A program made the translations under genes and the position numbers. DNA of 64,000 nucleotides from Amycolatopsis jejuensis. Lineage in GTDB: Bacteria > Actinomycetota > Actinomycetes > Mycobacteriales > Pseudonocardiaceae. Shown here one piece after another: positions 20,716-29,412 of this stretch. The stretch lies in the NCBI RefSeq assembly GCF_000717335.1, contig NZ_JNYZ01000031.1, positions 1-64,000 of the forward strand, given 5' to 3'. Every line of letters begins with the position of its first letter. The stretch's first letter is position 1. The notes under the pieces are model-generated. The model made no database searches and had not been told where the DNA came from. It worked only from the letters and a program-made list of their open reading frames with translations.

Positions 20716-22838
20716 TCGCCCTCCTTCGCCGTGCGCTGGAGCACGACCAGCGACCGCGCGGCGAGGGTGAACTTGCCACCGCCTTCGACCGGTTCGGCGC
20801 CGGTGTCGCCAACCTTGCCGGTAGCGCTGTCCACCACGACTGTCCACTCGCGACCGTAGCCGTTGCCCGGCAGCGTCATCGCGATGTCCTCCCAGTGCGC
20901 GTTGAAGGCGAGCAGGAACGAATCGTCGGACACCGGCATGCCGCGCGGGTCGAGGTCCGGAATCCCTTCGCCGTTCAGGAAGATCACCACCGACTTGCCG
21001 AAACCGTCGTCCCAGTTCTGCTCGGTCATCTCCTCGCCGGCCGGGGTGAACCACGCGATGTCGCCGAGTTCTTCGCCCTTGCGCACCGGTTTGCCCTGGA
21101 AGAACCGGCGGCGCCGGAACACCGGATGCCGCTTGCGGAAGGCGGTGAGCGCGGTGGTGAACTCGACCAGATCGGCGTTCTCGGTGGCCAGCTCCCAGTC
21201 CATCCAGGACAGTTCGGAGTCCTGGCAGTAGGCGTTGTTGTTGCCCTGCTGGGTGCGGCCGAACTCATCGCCGTGCAGGAGCATCGGCACGCCCTGCGAC
21301 AGCACCAGCGTGGCCAGCAGGTTCCGCCGCTGCCGGGCCCGGAGCGCCAGTACCTCCGGGTCGTCGGTGGGGCCTTCGACGCCGCAGTTCCACGACCGGT
21401 TGTCATCCGCGCCGTCGCGGTTGTCCTCGCCGTTGGCGTCGTTGTGCTTTTCGTTGTAGGACACCAGATCGGTGAGCGTGAAGCCGTCGTGCGCGGTGAC
21501 GAAGTTGATCGACGCGAACGGGCGGCGGCCGTCGTCCTGGTACAGGTCCGATGAGCCGGTGATCCGCGACGCGAACTCACCCAGCGTGGACGGTTCGCCG
21601 CGCCAGAAATCGCGCACGGTGTCGCGGTACTGCCCGTTCCACTCCGTCCATACCGGCGGGAAGTTGCCGACCTGGTAGCCACCCGGCCCGACGTCCCACG
21701 GCTCGGCGATCAGCTTCACCTGGCTCACGATCGGGTCCTGCTGCACGAGGTCGAAGAACGTGGACAGCCGGTCGACGTCGTAGAACTCGCGGGCCAGCGC
21801 GGACGCCAGGTCGAACCGGAAGCCGTCCACGTGCATCTCGGTGACCCAGTACCGCAGCGAGTCCATGATCAGCTGCAGCGTGTGGGGGTTGCGCACGTTG
21901 AGCGAGTTGCCGGTGCCGGTGTAGTCCATGTAGTACTGCGGATCGTCCTCGACCAGGCGGTAGTACGCCTCGTTGTCGATCCCGCGCATGGACAGCGTCG
22001 GGCCGAGATGGTTGCCCTCGGCAGTGTGGTTGTAGACCACGTCGAGGATCACCTCGATCCCGGCCTCGTGCAGGGCGCGCACCATGCCCTTGAACTCCTG
22101 CACCTGCCCGCCCTGGCCCTGCATCGCGGCGTACGCGTCGTGCGGCGCGAAGTAGCCGATCGTGTTGTAACCCCAGTAGTTGCGCAGGCCCTTCTCGTCG
22201 AGACCGTGGTCGGTGACGAACTGGTGTACCGGCATCAGCTCCACTGCGGTCACGCCGAGCTTCTGAAGGTGCTCCACGACGACTGGGTGCGCGAGACCCG
22301 CGTACGTGCCGCGAAGCCGCTCCGGCACGAAGGGGTGCGTCATCGTCATGCCGCGTACGTGCGTCTCGTAGATCACCGTTTCGTGGTACGGCGTACGCGG
22401 CGCGCGATCGTTGGCCCAGTCGAAGAACGGGCTGACCACGAGCGAGTACGGCACGTGCCCGGCCGAATCGTCGTCGTTGCGCTGTTCGGGATCGTCGAAG
22501 CGGTAGCCGAAGAGCGCCTCGCTCCAGTCGACCCCGCGGGACAACGCCTTGGCGTACGGGTCGATCAGCAGCTTGCTGGGATTGCAGCGCAGGCCGCGAC
22601 CGGGATCGTACGGACCGTGCACGCGGAATCCGTACCGCTGCCCGGGACCGACGCCGAGCAGGTAGCCGTGGTGGACGAACCCGTCGACCTCCTCCAGCCG
22701 CGAGCGGGTCTCGTTGCCCTCGTCGTCGAACAGGCACAGGTCGACGTACTCGGCGGCTTCGGAGAACAGCGCGAAGTTGGTCCCCACGCCGTCGTAGGTC
22801 GCGCCGAGCGGGTAGGGCTTTCCGGGCCAGGGCCGCAC
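20712..22838 (-). CDS. glgX: Glycogen debranching enzyme GlgX, second copy
   Basis: 708 residues. Domain order is as in the other copy: CBM48 (GKPYPLGATYDGVGTNFALF), GH13 barrel with Asp in VDGFRFDLASALARE, Glu in KLIAEPWDVGPGGYQ and Asp in NFVTAHDGFTL, and a C-terminal beta domain. In this setting it would debranch glucan to supply linear oligosaccharides to TreY and TreZ; glgX-treY-treZ is the classic arrangement. The start is the GTG at 22838 (VRPWPGKPYPLG), with AAGGAG 7 nt upstream. An open frame continues further upstream but overlaps malQ in a different frame. The stop overlaps the treY ATG (ATGA). Confidence 0.94.
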   Translation of the reverse strand: MRPWPGKPYPLGATYDGVGTNFALFSEAAEYVDLCLFDDEGNETRSRLEEVDGFVHHGYLLGVGPGQRYGFRVHGPYDPGRGLRCNPSKLLIDPYAKALSRGVDWSEALFGYRFDDPEQRNDDDSAGHVPYSLVVSPFFDWANDRAPRTPYHETVIYETHVRGMTMTHPFVPERLRGTYAGLAHPVVVEHLQKLGVTAVELMPVHQFVTDHGLDEKGLRNYWGYNTIGYFAPHDAYAAMQGQGGQVQEFKGMVRALHEAGIEVILDVVYNHTAEGNHLGPTLSMRGIDNEAYYRLVEDDPQYYMDYTGTGNSLNVRNPHTLQLIMDSLRYWVTEMHVDGFRFDLASALAREFYDVDRLSTFFDLVQQDPIVSQVKLIAEPWDVGPGGYQVGNFPPVWTEWNGQYRDTVRDFWRGEPSTLGEFASRITGSSDLYQDDGRRPFASINFVTAHDGFTLTDLVSYNEKHNDANGEDNRDGADDNRSWNCGVEGPTDDPEVLALRARQRRNLLATLVLSQGVPMLLHGDEFGRTQQGNNNAYCQDSELSWMDWELATENADLVEFTTALTAFRKRHPVFRRRRFFQGKPVRKGEELGDIAWFTPAGEEMTEQNWDDGFGKSVVIFLNGEGIPDLDPRGMPVSDDSFLLAFNAHWEDIAMTLPGNGYGREWTVVVDSATGKVGDTGAEPVEGGGKFTLAARSLVVLQRTAKEGE

Positions 22839-22866
22839 AGGGGCTTCTCCTTGGGCTTTCGTGGTT

Positions 22867-24798
22867 TCAGCGCAGGGGGCGCGCGGCGGCCAGCGGGGCG
22901 ACCGCAGCGCGGACCCGCGGGTCGGCGAAGAACCCGTCGACGGTGACGGGGAGCGGGATCCGCCAGTTAGGGTACTCATCCACCGTGCCCGGCAGATTCG
23001 GCTGCCGCCGTTCGCCGACGACGTCGGCCGGAGCAGTGAGCACGAGCCGTGACGCCGCCGAAGCGAGCAGCGTGTGCAGGGCGACCACGACGTCCTCGCC
23101 GGGGATTCCTTCGCGGGTAACGAGTTCGAGCAATGCGGCCTGTTCGGCGGCGGCATCGGCGTACTCGTCGGCGATGGGCCGGTCGAGCAGCCCCAGCTCG
23201 GCCCGTACCCGGACGTGCTCGGCGGCCAGCCAGCCGGACACGGTGGGCAGGTCGTGCGTGGAAATGCTGGCCATCGCATCAGGGTCCCACTCGCGCGGGC
23301 GGATGAACGGCTTGTCCGGCGCGTCCCAATCGCGCTGGAACCACAGCACCGCGGAGCTGAGCAACCCGCGTGCGTGCATGGTTTCGGTGACGGTGTCCTC
23401 GACAGTCCCGAGGTCCTCCCCCACCACGACCGCGCCCGCGCGATGCGCTTCAAGCGCGAGGACGCCGAGCATCGCTTCGGCGTCGTAGTGCACGTACGTG
23501 CCACGGCCGGCCGGTTCGCCCGGCGGAATCCACCACAGCCGCCACATCCCGGCTACGTGGTCCACGCGGATACCGTCGGCGTGCTGCAACACGCCACGCA
23601 CGACGTCGCGAAACGGCGCGTACCCAGCTTCGGCGAGCCTGTCGGGCCGCCACGGCGGAAGGTTCCAGTCTTGGCCCTGCTGATTGAAGGCGTCCGGCGG
23701 CGCCCCGACGCGTACGCGCGCAGCGAAGACGTCTCGCTGCGCCCACGTGTCCGCGCCACCGGGATGGACGCCGACCGGCAGGTCGTGCACCACGCCTACC
23801 GGCATACCCGCTTCGCGCGCCGCGCGGCGTACGTCGTCGAGCTGCTCGTGACACAGCTGCTGAAGCCAGGCGTGGAACTCGATCCGCACGGCCAGCTCCT
23901 CGCGCGCAGCGGCGACCTCGGCGCTACCCGGGTTGCGCAACGGCTCCGGCCACTCCCGCCAGTCGTTGCCGTGGATTTCCGCGAGAGCCCCGAAAGTGGC
24001 GAAGTCGCGGAGGTCGTCGTCCATCTCGACCTGCGGCGGGTGCAGCAGCTCCAGCGCGGCGCGTTTGGCTGCCCAGACGGCGTCGTAGTCGATCAGCTCG
24101 CCGATCGGGTCCGGCGCCAGCGCTTGGATCTTGCGCTGAGTGGCCTCGTCAGCCCGGGCGTACGCGTCGGTGGCGGTGACCCGCAGGTAGAGCGGGTTCG
24201 CGAACCGGCGGCTGGACGGCGAGTACGGCGACCGCTCGACCGGATGCGCGGGGCTGATCGCCTGAACGGGGTTGACCAGCAGCACGCCCGCGCCGAGTTC
24301 CTCGGCCGACCTCGACGCCATCGTGGCCAGATCGCCGAAATCGCCCATGCCCCAGGACTGGTCGGAGTGCAGTGCGTAGAGCTGCAGCATCCAGCCCCAC
24401 GCGGCCGGCACCGGGGGAAGCCGGTCCGGGACCACGGCGAGCGGTACCCGCTGGTCGGCGGTGATGACGTGGTGCCAGCCCAGTGGAAGGTCGGCCGGCA
24501 GTGTGGTGCCGACATCGCGGGTGGTGCCGTCTTCCAGCTCGATTCTCGCCGCCCGGCCCAGGTCCCGTTCCTGCCCGGCACGGACGACGAGCGTGGGCGG
24601 CAGCTTCGGCGACTCGCGGGCTTCCCGGACCGCGGCGAGCTCGCGCCGGACCGCTTCGGGCGTGGTGGCGTCGACGTCGAGCTCAGCCAGCACGGCGACC
24701 ACCACCTCGGGGTCGACCTGCACTTCGACCTGGTCGGCGTTCTCGTACCGGGTGGCTACTCCGTGGGCGGCGGCCAGCTCGGCCAGTTCGGGGGTCAC
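22867..24798 (-). CDS. malQ: 4-alpha-glucanotransferase (amylomaltase)
   Basis: MalQ moves segments of alpha-1,4-glucan between acceptors and would recycle short oligosaccharides left by debranching. This is the actinobacterial long form of about 643 residues, with an N-terminal extension before the GH77 barrel. Catalytic residues lie in DGIRVDHVAGMWRLWW (Asp nucleophile), VVVGEDLGTVEDTV (Glu) and SISTHDLPTVSGW (Asp). Two other family blocks are QSWGMGDFGDLA and RSPYSPSSRRFANPLYL. The open frame reaches an ATG at 24987, but the extra 63 codons look non-coding. I chose the GTG at 24798 (VTPELAELAAAHGVAT), which fits the family N-terminus. Ribosome sites do not settle it. glgX follows after 28 bp. 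Confidence 0.9.
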   Translation of the reverse strand: MTPELAELAAAHGVATRYENADQVEVQVDPEVVVAVLAELDVDATTPEAVRRELAAVREARESPKLPPTLVVRAGQERDLGRAARIELEDGTTRDVGTTLPADLPLGWHHVITADQRVPLAVVPDRLPPVPAAWGWMLQLYALHSDQSWGMGDFGDLATMASRSAEELGAGVLLVNPVQAISPAHPVERSPYSPSSRRFANPLYLRVTATDAYARADEATQRKIQALAPDPIGELIDYDAVWAAKRAALELLHPPQVEMDDDLRDFATFGALAEIHGNDWREWPEPLRNPGSAEVAAAREELAVRIEFHAWLQQLCHEQLDDVRRAAREAGMPVGVVHDLPVGVHPGGADTWAQRDVFAARVRVGAPPDAFNQQGQDWNLPPWRPDRLAEAGYAPFRDVVRGVLQHADGIRVDHVAGMWRLWWIPPGEPAGRGTYVHYDAEAMLGVLALEAHRAGAVVVGEDLGTVEDTVTETMHARGLLSSAVLWFQRDWDAPDKPFIRPREWDPDAMASISTHDLPTVSGWLAAEHVRVRAELGLLDRPIADEYADAAAEQAALLELVTREGIPGEDVVVALHTLLASAASRLVLTAPADVVGERRQPNLPGTVDEYPNWRIPLPVTVDGFFADPRVRAAVAPLAAARPLR

Positions 24799-25103
24799 GC
24801 CGGAATCCGGGGAAGGGGGATGCGCACGGACCCAGTCTTCCGGGCGCTGCCGCGCGCCGCCATTCGCCCCGCCGCCACTGACGGCGAAGCGGTGACCGGC
24901 CGGTCGGGGGGCGTGCCGGCCGGTCACCGCCCACGTGAACAGAGAGGGGGTGTGACCGCCGGAATGACGGCTGGCGGCCGAGTTCATCCGTTCCGGTGAA
25001 ATTGGGGTGCTCAGTGCGCGAGGATTCGCGGGTGGCGGTAGCGGCCTCGCCGAGCTGTGCGCTCAGGAAGAGCAGCCAGCAACGGCCAGGATCCCGTCAG
25101 TGT

Positions 25104-25141
25104 TCGGCAAAGACTGTCCGGCAAAGACTGTCCGGCAAGAC
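25104..25141. repeat. 14-bp short tandem repeat in the malQ upstream region
   Basis: The unit (t/c)cggcaaagactgt is repeated at 25104 and 25118, with a partial third copy at 25132. It lies between the malQ start and the 3' end of the oxidoreductase gene, in a gap of about 360 bp (24799-25156) that otherwise shows only the extended, probably untranslated, malQ frame. Confidence 0.6.
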
Positions 25142-25156
25142 CTTTCCGCGAAACGC

Positions 25157-26014
25157 TCATCCGCGGAGCGCCGCCTGCCCCAGCTTCCCGGCCAGCCTCC
25201 CCAGCCAGGCCTCGACCTCGGCCGGTTCCCGGTCCGGCAGCCCGAACACCACCTCGGTCACCCCCGCCTCCGCGAGCCGGCCCAGCCCTTCCGGGTCCGG
25301 GCGCGGACCCAGCGCCACCACCTCCGGGTCGCCCGCGCGCCCTTCGGCGTGCCAGATCTCCCGCAGCCGCGCGGCTTTCCCGGTGAGGTCACCTTCCGCG
25401 GGCGTGGTGAGCCACCCGTCGGCGTGGCGGGCGATCCAGCGGAACGTCCGGTCCGTCCCGCCCGCCCCGACCAGCACCGGGACCTGCGGCTGCACCGGTT
25501 TCGGCCACGCCCAGCTCGGCCCGAACTCCACGAACTCGCCCGCGTACCTCGCCTCTTCCTGCGTCCACAACGCGCGCATTGCTTCCAGGTACTCCCGCAA
25601 TGCGGTGCGCCGCCGGTCGCCGGGGACGCCGTGGTCGGCCAGCTCGTCGGTGTTCCACCCGAATCCGACGCCGACCGTGACCCGGCCACCCGACAGATGG
25701 TCGAGCGTGGCGATCGTCTTGGCCAGCGTGATCGGGTCGCTTTCCACCGGCAGCGCGACAGCGGTCGCAAGCCGGATCCGCGACGTCACGGACACGGCGC
25801 TGGCCAGCGAGACCCACGGGTCGAGCGTGCGCAGGTACCGGTCGTCCGGCAGGGAAGCGTCACCGGTGCGCGGATGCGGAGCGGTGCGGCGGACCGGAAT
25901 GTGCGTGTGCTCGGGCACGTAGAACGTGGCGAATCCGGCCTCCTCGGCCGCCCGCGCGGCCGCCGCCGGGGTGATTCCGCGGTCGCTGGTGAACAGCACG
26001 ATCCCGTATCTCAC
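25157..26014 (-). CDS. LLM-class F420-dependent oxidoreductase
   Basis: 285 residues with a luciferase-like TIM barrel. Typical words are RYGIVLFTSDRGITPAAAAR at the start, GFATFYVPEHTHIPV, IRLATAVALPVESDPITLAK, HLSGGRVTVGVGFGWNTDEL and PVLVGAGGTDRTFRWIARHADGW. These match the TIGR03619-type subfamily, predicted to use coenzyme F420. The substrate is unknown; related enzymes in mycobacteria sit in lipid and steroid degradation regulons. The open frame extends to 26251, but the homologous start is the GTG at 26014 (VRYGIVLF). A KstR-like box lies 15 bp upstream. Confidence 0.88.
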   Translation of the reverse strand: MRYGIVLFTSDRGITPAAAARAAEEAGFATFYVPEHTHIPVRRTAPHPRTGDASLPDDRYLRTLDPWVSLASAVSVTSRIRLATAVALPVESDPITLAKTIATLDHLSGGRVTVGVGFGWNTDELADHGVPGDRRRTALREYLEAMRALWTQEEARYAGEFVEFGPSWAWPKPVQPQVPVLVGAGGTDRTFRWIARHADGWLTTPAEGDLTGKAARLREIWHAEGRAGDPEVVALGPRPDPEGLGRLAEAGVTEVVFGLPDREPAEVEAWLGRLAGKLGQAALRG

Positions 26015-26028
26015 CCCCGGGACGGTAT

Positions 26029-26042
26029 TAGAACGTGTTTCA
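26029..26042 (-). promoter_or_regulatory. KstR-like operator upstream of the LLM oxidoreductase
   Basis: tagaacgtgtttca fits the KstR consensus TnnAACnnGTTnnA at every defined position. It lies 15-28 bp before the GTG start at 26014, overlapping a TAATAC-like -10 on the minus strand. KstR (TetR family) represses cholesterol and long-chain acyl-CoA catabolic genes in actinobacteria. No kstR gene is in the window. Confidence 0.55.
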
Positions 26043-26161
26043 GTTTGCAACGCGGCGAGCGATTCGCGATTATTCCGGCAAAACCCGGGCTTGACGGCAG
26101 CCGTGCCCGGGTACTCCACTGGTAGTGCGATCACCGGCCCGTCCTGCCCGAGGAGGGGGTC

Positions 26162-26455
26162 ATGCTGCCCCATCGCGACCGCAGCGCCCTGCGGAAGATC
26201 GAAGAGGAACTCGCCGCGAGCGACCCCGCGTTCGTGGCCGCGCTCAGCCAAGGGGTACCCCCGGCGGGGTCCCGGCTATGGCTGATCACGCTCGTCCTGG
26301 CGGACGTCACCGCCGCGCTGATGATGGTGTTCGGCCTGGTGGCCGGGCACACCGGGCTGTTCTTGTGGGGGCTGGTCGCCGCGCCCGGCCTGGTGTGGGT
26401 GCACCGCACGCTGCTGCGGCACCGTCACGAACGCGAGGCCGAAGACCGTTCGTGA
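26162..26455 (+). CDS. DUF3040 small membrane protein
   Basis: 97 residues. The N-terminal soluble segment RSALRKIEEELAASDPAFVAAL is the DUF3040 signature, followed by two close membrane helices (about 40-60 and 64-82) and a basic tail (HRTLLRHRHERE). This family is widespread in actinobacteria and has no known function. GAGGAGGGGG precedes the ATG. It is divergent from the oxidoreductase gene (147 bp between starts) and convergent with the Lrp gene, whose stop is 3 bp beyond. Confidence 0.85.
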   Translation: MLPHRDRSALRKIEEELAASDPAFVAALSQGVPPAGSRLWLITLVLADVTAALMMVFGLVAGHTGLFLWGLVAAPGLVWVHRTLLRHRHEREAEDRS

Positions 26456-26458
26456 CCG

Positions 26459-26938
26459 CTATCGCGCCGCCGCGCGCTCCAGCAGCGGCGTGAGCCGGTA
26501 CGGCACCATCTCCCGCATCACCAGCGCGTTGTTGGTGCGCTCGACGCCGGGGATCTCGAGCATCTCCCCGGCGATCCGGTACAGGTCGTCGGCGTCCGTC
26601 GCGACCACGTGCACCAGGAGGTCCTGCGCCCCGGTCAGGCCGCGCACCTGCAGGACCTCCGGCACGGCGGCGAGGTGCCTGCCCACCTCGTCGAGCAGCC
26701 GCTGGCGCACCTGCACGGTAACGAACGCGGTGAGCGGATAGCCGAGCGCGGCCGGGTCGATCCGGTGTTCGGCCGACCGCAGGGCGGTGCCCTGTTCGAG
26801 CCGCGCGAGCCGGCTCTGCACGGTGTTGCGCGAAAGCCCGAGCTCGTCGGCGAGGGCGACCGCGGTGGCACGCGGGTTGCGGCCGAGCGCGAGCAGGATC
26901 CGGGCGTCGGTGGCGTCGAGCCGCTGGGCGCTGGGCAT
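26459..26938 (-). CDS. Lrp/AsnC family transcriptional regulator
   Basis: 159 residues: an N-terminal AsnC-type helix-turn-helix (LDATDARILLALGRNPRATAVALADELGLSR region split over residues 7-45) and a C-terminal RAM/ligand-sensing domain (TAFVTVQVRQRLLDEVGRHL, GAQDLLVHVVATDADDLYRI). Such proteins sense amino acids or related metabolites and bind palindromic sites. I use the ATG at 26938 (MPSAQRLDATD) rather than the upstream ATG, since the HTH should begin close to the N-terminus. It is divergent from the large TPP-enzyme gene at 27073 and probably controls it; a palindrome lies between them. Confidence 0.9.
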   Translation of the reverse strand: MPSAQRLDATDARILLALGRNPRATAVALADELGLSRNTVQSRLARLEQGTALRSAEHRIDPAALGYPLTAFVTVQVRQRLLDEVGRHLAAVPEVLQVRGLTGAQDLLVHVVATDADDLYRIAGEMLEIPGVERTNNALVMREMVPYRLTPLLERAAAR

Positions 26939-26976
26939 GCTGCGCAGTCCTCTCCACCCCGTGCGGGGCAATTCTG

Positions 26977-27000
26977 GGCGTTCTGCTTAATGGAAACGCC
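26977..27000. promoter_or_regulatory. Palindromic candidate operator between the Lrp gene and the TPP-enzyme gene
   Basis: Inverted repeat GGCGTT-N12-AACGCC (26977-26982 and 26995-27000) in the 134-bp divergent intergenic region. A second weaker inverted repeat GTGCA-N16-TGCAC lies at 27008-27033. Autoregulating Lrp-type proteins usually bind such sites between divergent genes. The assignment is by position only. Confidence 0.4.
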
Positions 27001-27072
27001 ACTGGTTGTGCACCCTACCCAGCTCTGATGCACTGGAGTCAACGTTCCGCCCAAGAAAGGCCCGATACCGTC

Positions 27073-29388
27073 GTGAGCACCCCCGCCCCCGAGCGCCTCC
27101 CGGAGAACGACACGGTGACCGTCCTGCGCGAGGTCCAGGACCGCGTACTGTGGCTTTCCACCGCGATCATCGACCACGCCAACCGGGTCCGCCCCAACCC
27201 GACCGGGCTCAAGGTCGGCGGGCATCAGGCGTCGAGTGCCTCGATGGTGTCGATCATGACGGCGCTGTGGTTCGCGCGGCTGCGGGCCGAGGACCGGGTT
27301 TCGGTGAAGCCGCACGCCTCCCCCGTGCTGCACGCGATCAACTACCTGCTGGGCGACCTCGACGACAAGTACCTGACGTCGCTGCGGGAATTCGGGGGGC
27401 TGCAAAGCTATCCGTCCCGTTCGAAGGACCCCGACCGCGTCGACTACTCCACCGGCTCGGTCGGCATCGGCGCCACCGCCCCGATCTGGGGTGCGCTGGC
27501 CCGCCGTTACGTCGAATCGCACGGCGGCGGCGCGGGTACCGGACGGCAGTACTCCCTGGTCGGCGACGCGGAGCTGGACGAAGGCGCGTGCTGGGAGGCG
27601 ATTCTCGACCCGACCGTCGCGGAGCTCGGCGAGGTCGTGTGGATCGTCGATCTGAACCGGCAGTCGCTGGACCGAGTGGTGCCGAACATCGGCGCGACCC
27701 GGCTGCAAGGGATGTTCGAAGCGGCCGGCTGGCAGGTGCTGACCGTGAAGTACGGGCGGCTGCTGCAGGACCTGTTCGCGCGTCCGGGCGGGGAAGCGCT
27801 GCGGCAGCGCATCGACGAGATGCCGAACCCGGAGTACCAGCGGCTGCTCCGGTGTACCCCGGCCCAGCTGCGCGAACGGCTGACGTCGCCGGAACTGGCT
27901 CCGCTGCTGGAAACCCTCGACGACGACACGCTGCACGCGGCCATCCGCAACCTCGGCGGCCACGACCTGCCTGCCCTGCTGGACGTGTTCGACGCCATCG
28001 ACGACCATCGGCCCACCGTCGTTTTCGCTTACACCGTCAAGGGATTCGGCCTGGCGAGCGAGGGGCACCCGCAGAACCACTCGTCGCTGCTGACCGCGGA
28101 GCAGATGACCTCGCTGGCGGAGCGCGTCGGCACGACGCTCGATCAGCCGTGGCAGAAGTTCGCCGATGGTTCCGCGGCCGCCCGGCTGTGTGCCGAGACC
28201 GCGTCCCGGCTCGACCGGGAAACCGTGACGCTCCAGCAGGTTCCGCCGATTCCGGCGGACATCGGCCGCACGCCGTCCGGACGTACCACCACCCAAGCCG
28301 CGCTCGGCCGCGCGCTGCTGGACCTCACCCGCGAGGCCCCCGAGGCGGCGGAGCTCGTGGTGACCCTGTGCCCGGACGTTTCGTCCAGCACCAACCTCGG
28401 CGGCTGGGTCAACAAGGTCGGCGTGTGGTCGCCGCAGGAGCGGGTCGACTGGTTCGCCGACGACCCGGAGACCATCCTGCACTGGCGCGAGCGGCCCAGC
28501 GGCCAGCATCTGGAGCTGGGCATTGCCGAGGTGAACCTGGTGAGCGCGCTCGGCGAGCTGGGTACCACGTGGTCGCGCTGGGGCCGTCCGCTGCTGCCGA
28601 TCGGCGTGCTCTATGACCCGTTCGTGGAGCGCGCGCTGGAGCCGTGGTCGTTCGGGATCTACGGGGGCGGGCAGTCGATTCTGGTCGGCACGCCGTCCGG
28701 GGTCACGCTCGCCCCGGAGGGCGGCGCGCACCAGTCGATCACCACGCCGTCGGTCGGGCTGGAGCAGCCGGGGTGCGTGACGTACGAACCCGCGTTCGCG
28801 TTGGACGTCGAGTGGACCCTGCTCGCGTCGCTGGCGCAGCTGGGTAAGCCGGACGGGACGTCGGCGTACCTGCGGCTGTCGACCCGTCCGGTGGACCAGA
28901 ACCTCGCCGCCGTGCCGGCCGACCCGGCCGCGCGCGAACGCCGTCGTCGTCAGGTGGTTGCCGGTGCGTACCCGATTCGTACGGCGGCGGTGGCGCGTCC
29001 GGACGTCACGCTGGTCACGATGGGCGCGATGGTCACCGAGGCGCTCACCGCGGCCGATCGGCTGGACGCGCTGGGTAAACACGCCGATGTGGTGTGCGTG
29101 ACGAGCCCCGGGTTGCTGTTCCGCGCGGTGCAGGCCCGGGCCGGGCAGGACACCGCCGACACGTGGATCCTGGAGTCGGCGCTGCCGTCGGAACGGTCCG
29201 CGCCGATGGCGACGGTGCTCGACGGGCACCCGCACACGCTGGCGTTCCTGGCGAACGTCCACCGCGTGCGGGCGGCCCATCTCGGGGTCACACGCTTCGG
29301 GCAGTCCGGTGATCTCGACGGCGTGTACCGGTACCACGGCATCGACACGGACAGCATCATCCAGGCGGCACTGGATGTAGCGGACTGA
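27073..29388 (+). CDS. AceE/transketolase-like thiamine-diphosphate enzyme (2-oxo acid dehydrogenase E1-like)
   Basis: 771 residues from the GTG at 27073. The N-terminal TPP-binding domain has GGHQASSASMVSIMTALWF, then SLVGDAELDEGACWEAILDP followed by VWIVDLNRQSLDRVV, the GDG-type motif and its Asn. The transketolase-like pyrimidine domain holds HLELGIAEVNLVSALGELG with the cofactor-activating Glu. The last 150 residues form a transketolase C-terminal domain (DVTLVTMGAMVTEALTAADRL). The order resembles homodimeric pyruvate dehydrogenase E1 (AceE) but the protein is 100-150 residues shorter than typical AceE. No E2 or E3 gene is nearby, so the substrate is open. An ATG at 27028 would add 15 residues. 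Likely controlled by the divergent Lrp protein. Confidence 0.82.
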   Translation: MSTPAPERLPENDTVTVLREVQDRVLWLSTAIIDHANRVRPNPTGLKVGGHQASSASMVSIMTALWFARLRAEDRVSVKPHASPVLHAINYLLGDLDDKYLTSLREFGGLQSYPSRSKDPDRVDYSTGSVGIGATAPIWGALARRYVESHGGGAGTGRQYSLVGDAELDEGACWEAILDPTVAELGEVVWIVDLNRQSLDRVVPNIGATRLQGMFEAAGWQVLTVKYGRLLQDLFARPGGEALRQRIDEMPNPEYQRLLRCTPAQLRERLTSPELAPLLETLDDDTLHAAIRNLGGHDLPALLDVFDAIDDHRPTVVFAYTVKGFGLASEGHPQNHSSLLTAEQMTSLAERVGTTLDQPWQKFADGSAAARLCAETASRLDRETVTLQQVPPIPADIGRTPSGRTTTQAALGRALLDLTREAPEAAELVVTLCPDVSSSTNLGGWVNKVGVWSPQERVDWFADDPETILHWRERPSGQHLELGIAEVNLVSALGELGTTWSRWGRPLLPIGVLYDPFVERALEPWSFGIYGGGQSILVGTPSGVTLAPEGGAHQSITTPSVGLEQPGCVTYEPAFALDVEWTLLASLAQLGKPDGTSAYLRLSTRPVDQNLAAVPADPAARERRRRQVVAGAYPIRTAAVARPDVTLVTMGAMVTEALTAADRLDALGKHADVVCVTSPGLLFRAVQARAGQDTADTWILESALPSERSAPMATVLDGHPHTLAFLANVHRVRAAHLGVTRFGQSGDLDGVYRYHGIDTDSIIQAALDVAD

Positions 29389-29412
29389 GTTCCTCTTTGG
29401 TCCAGGCCAGGC

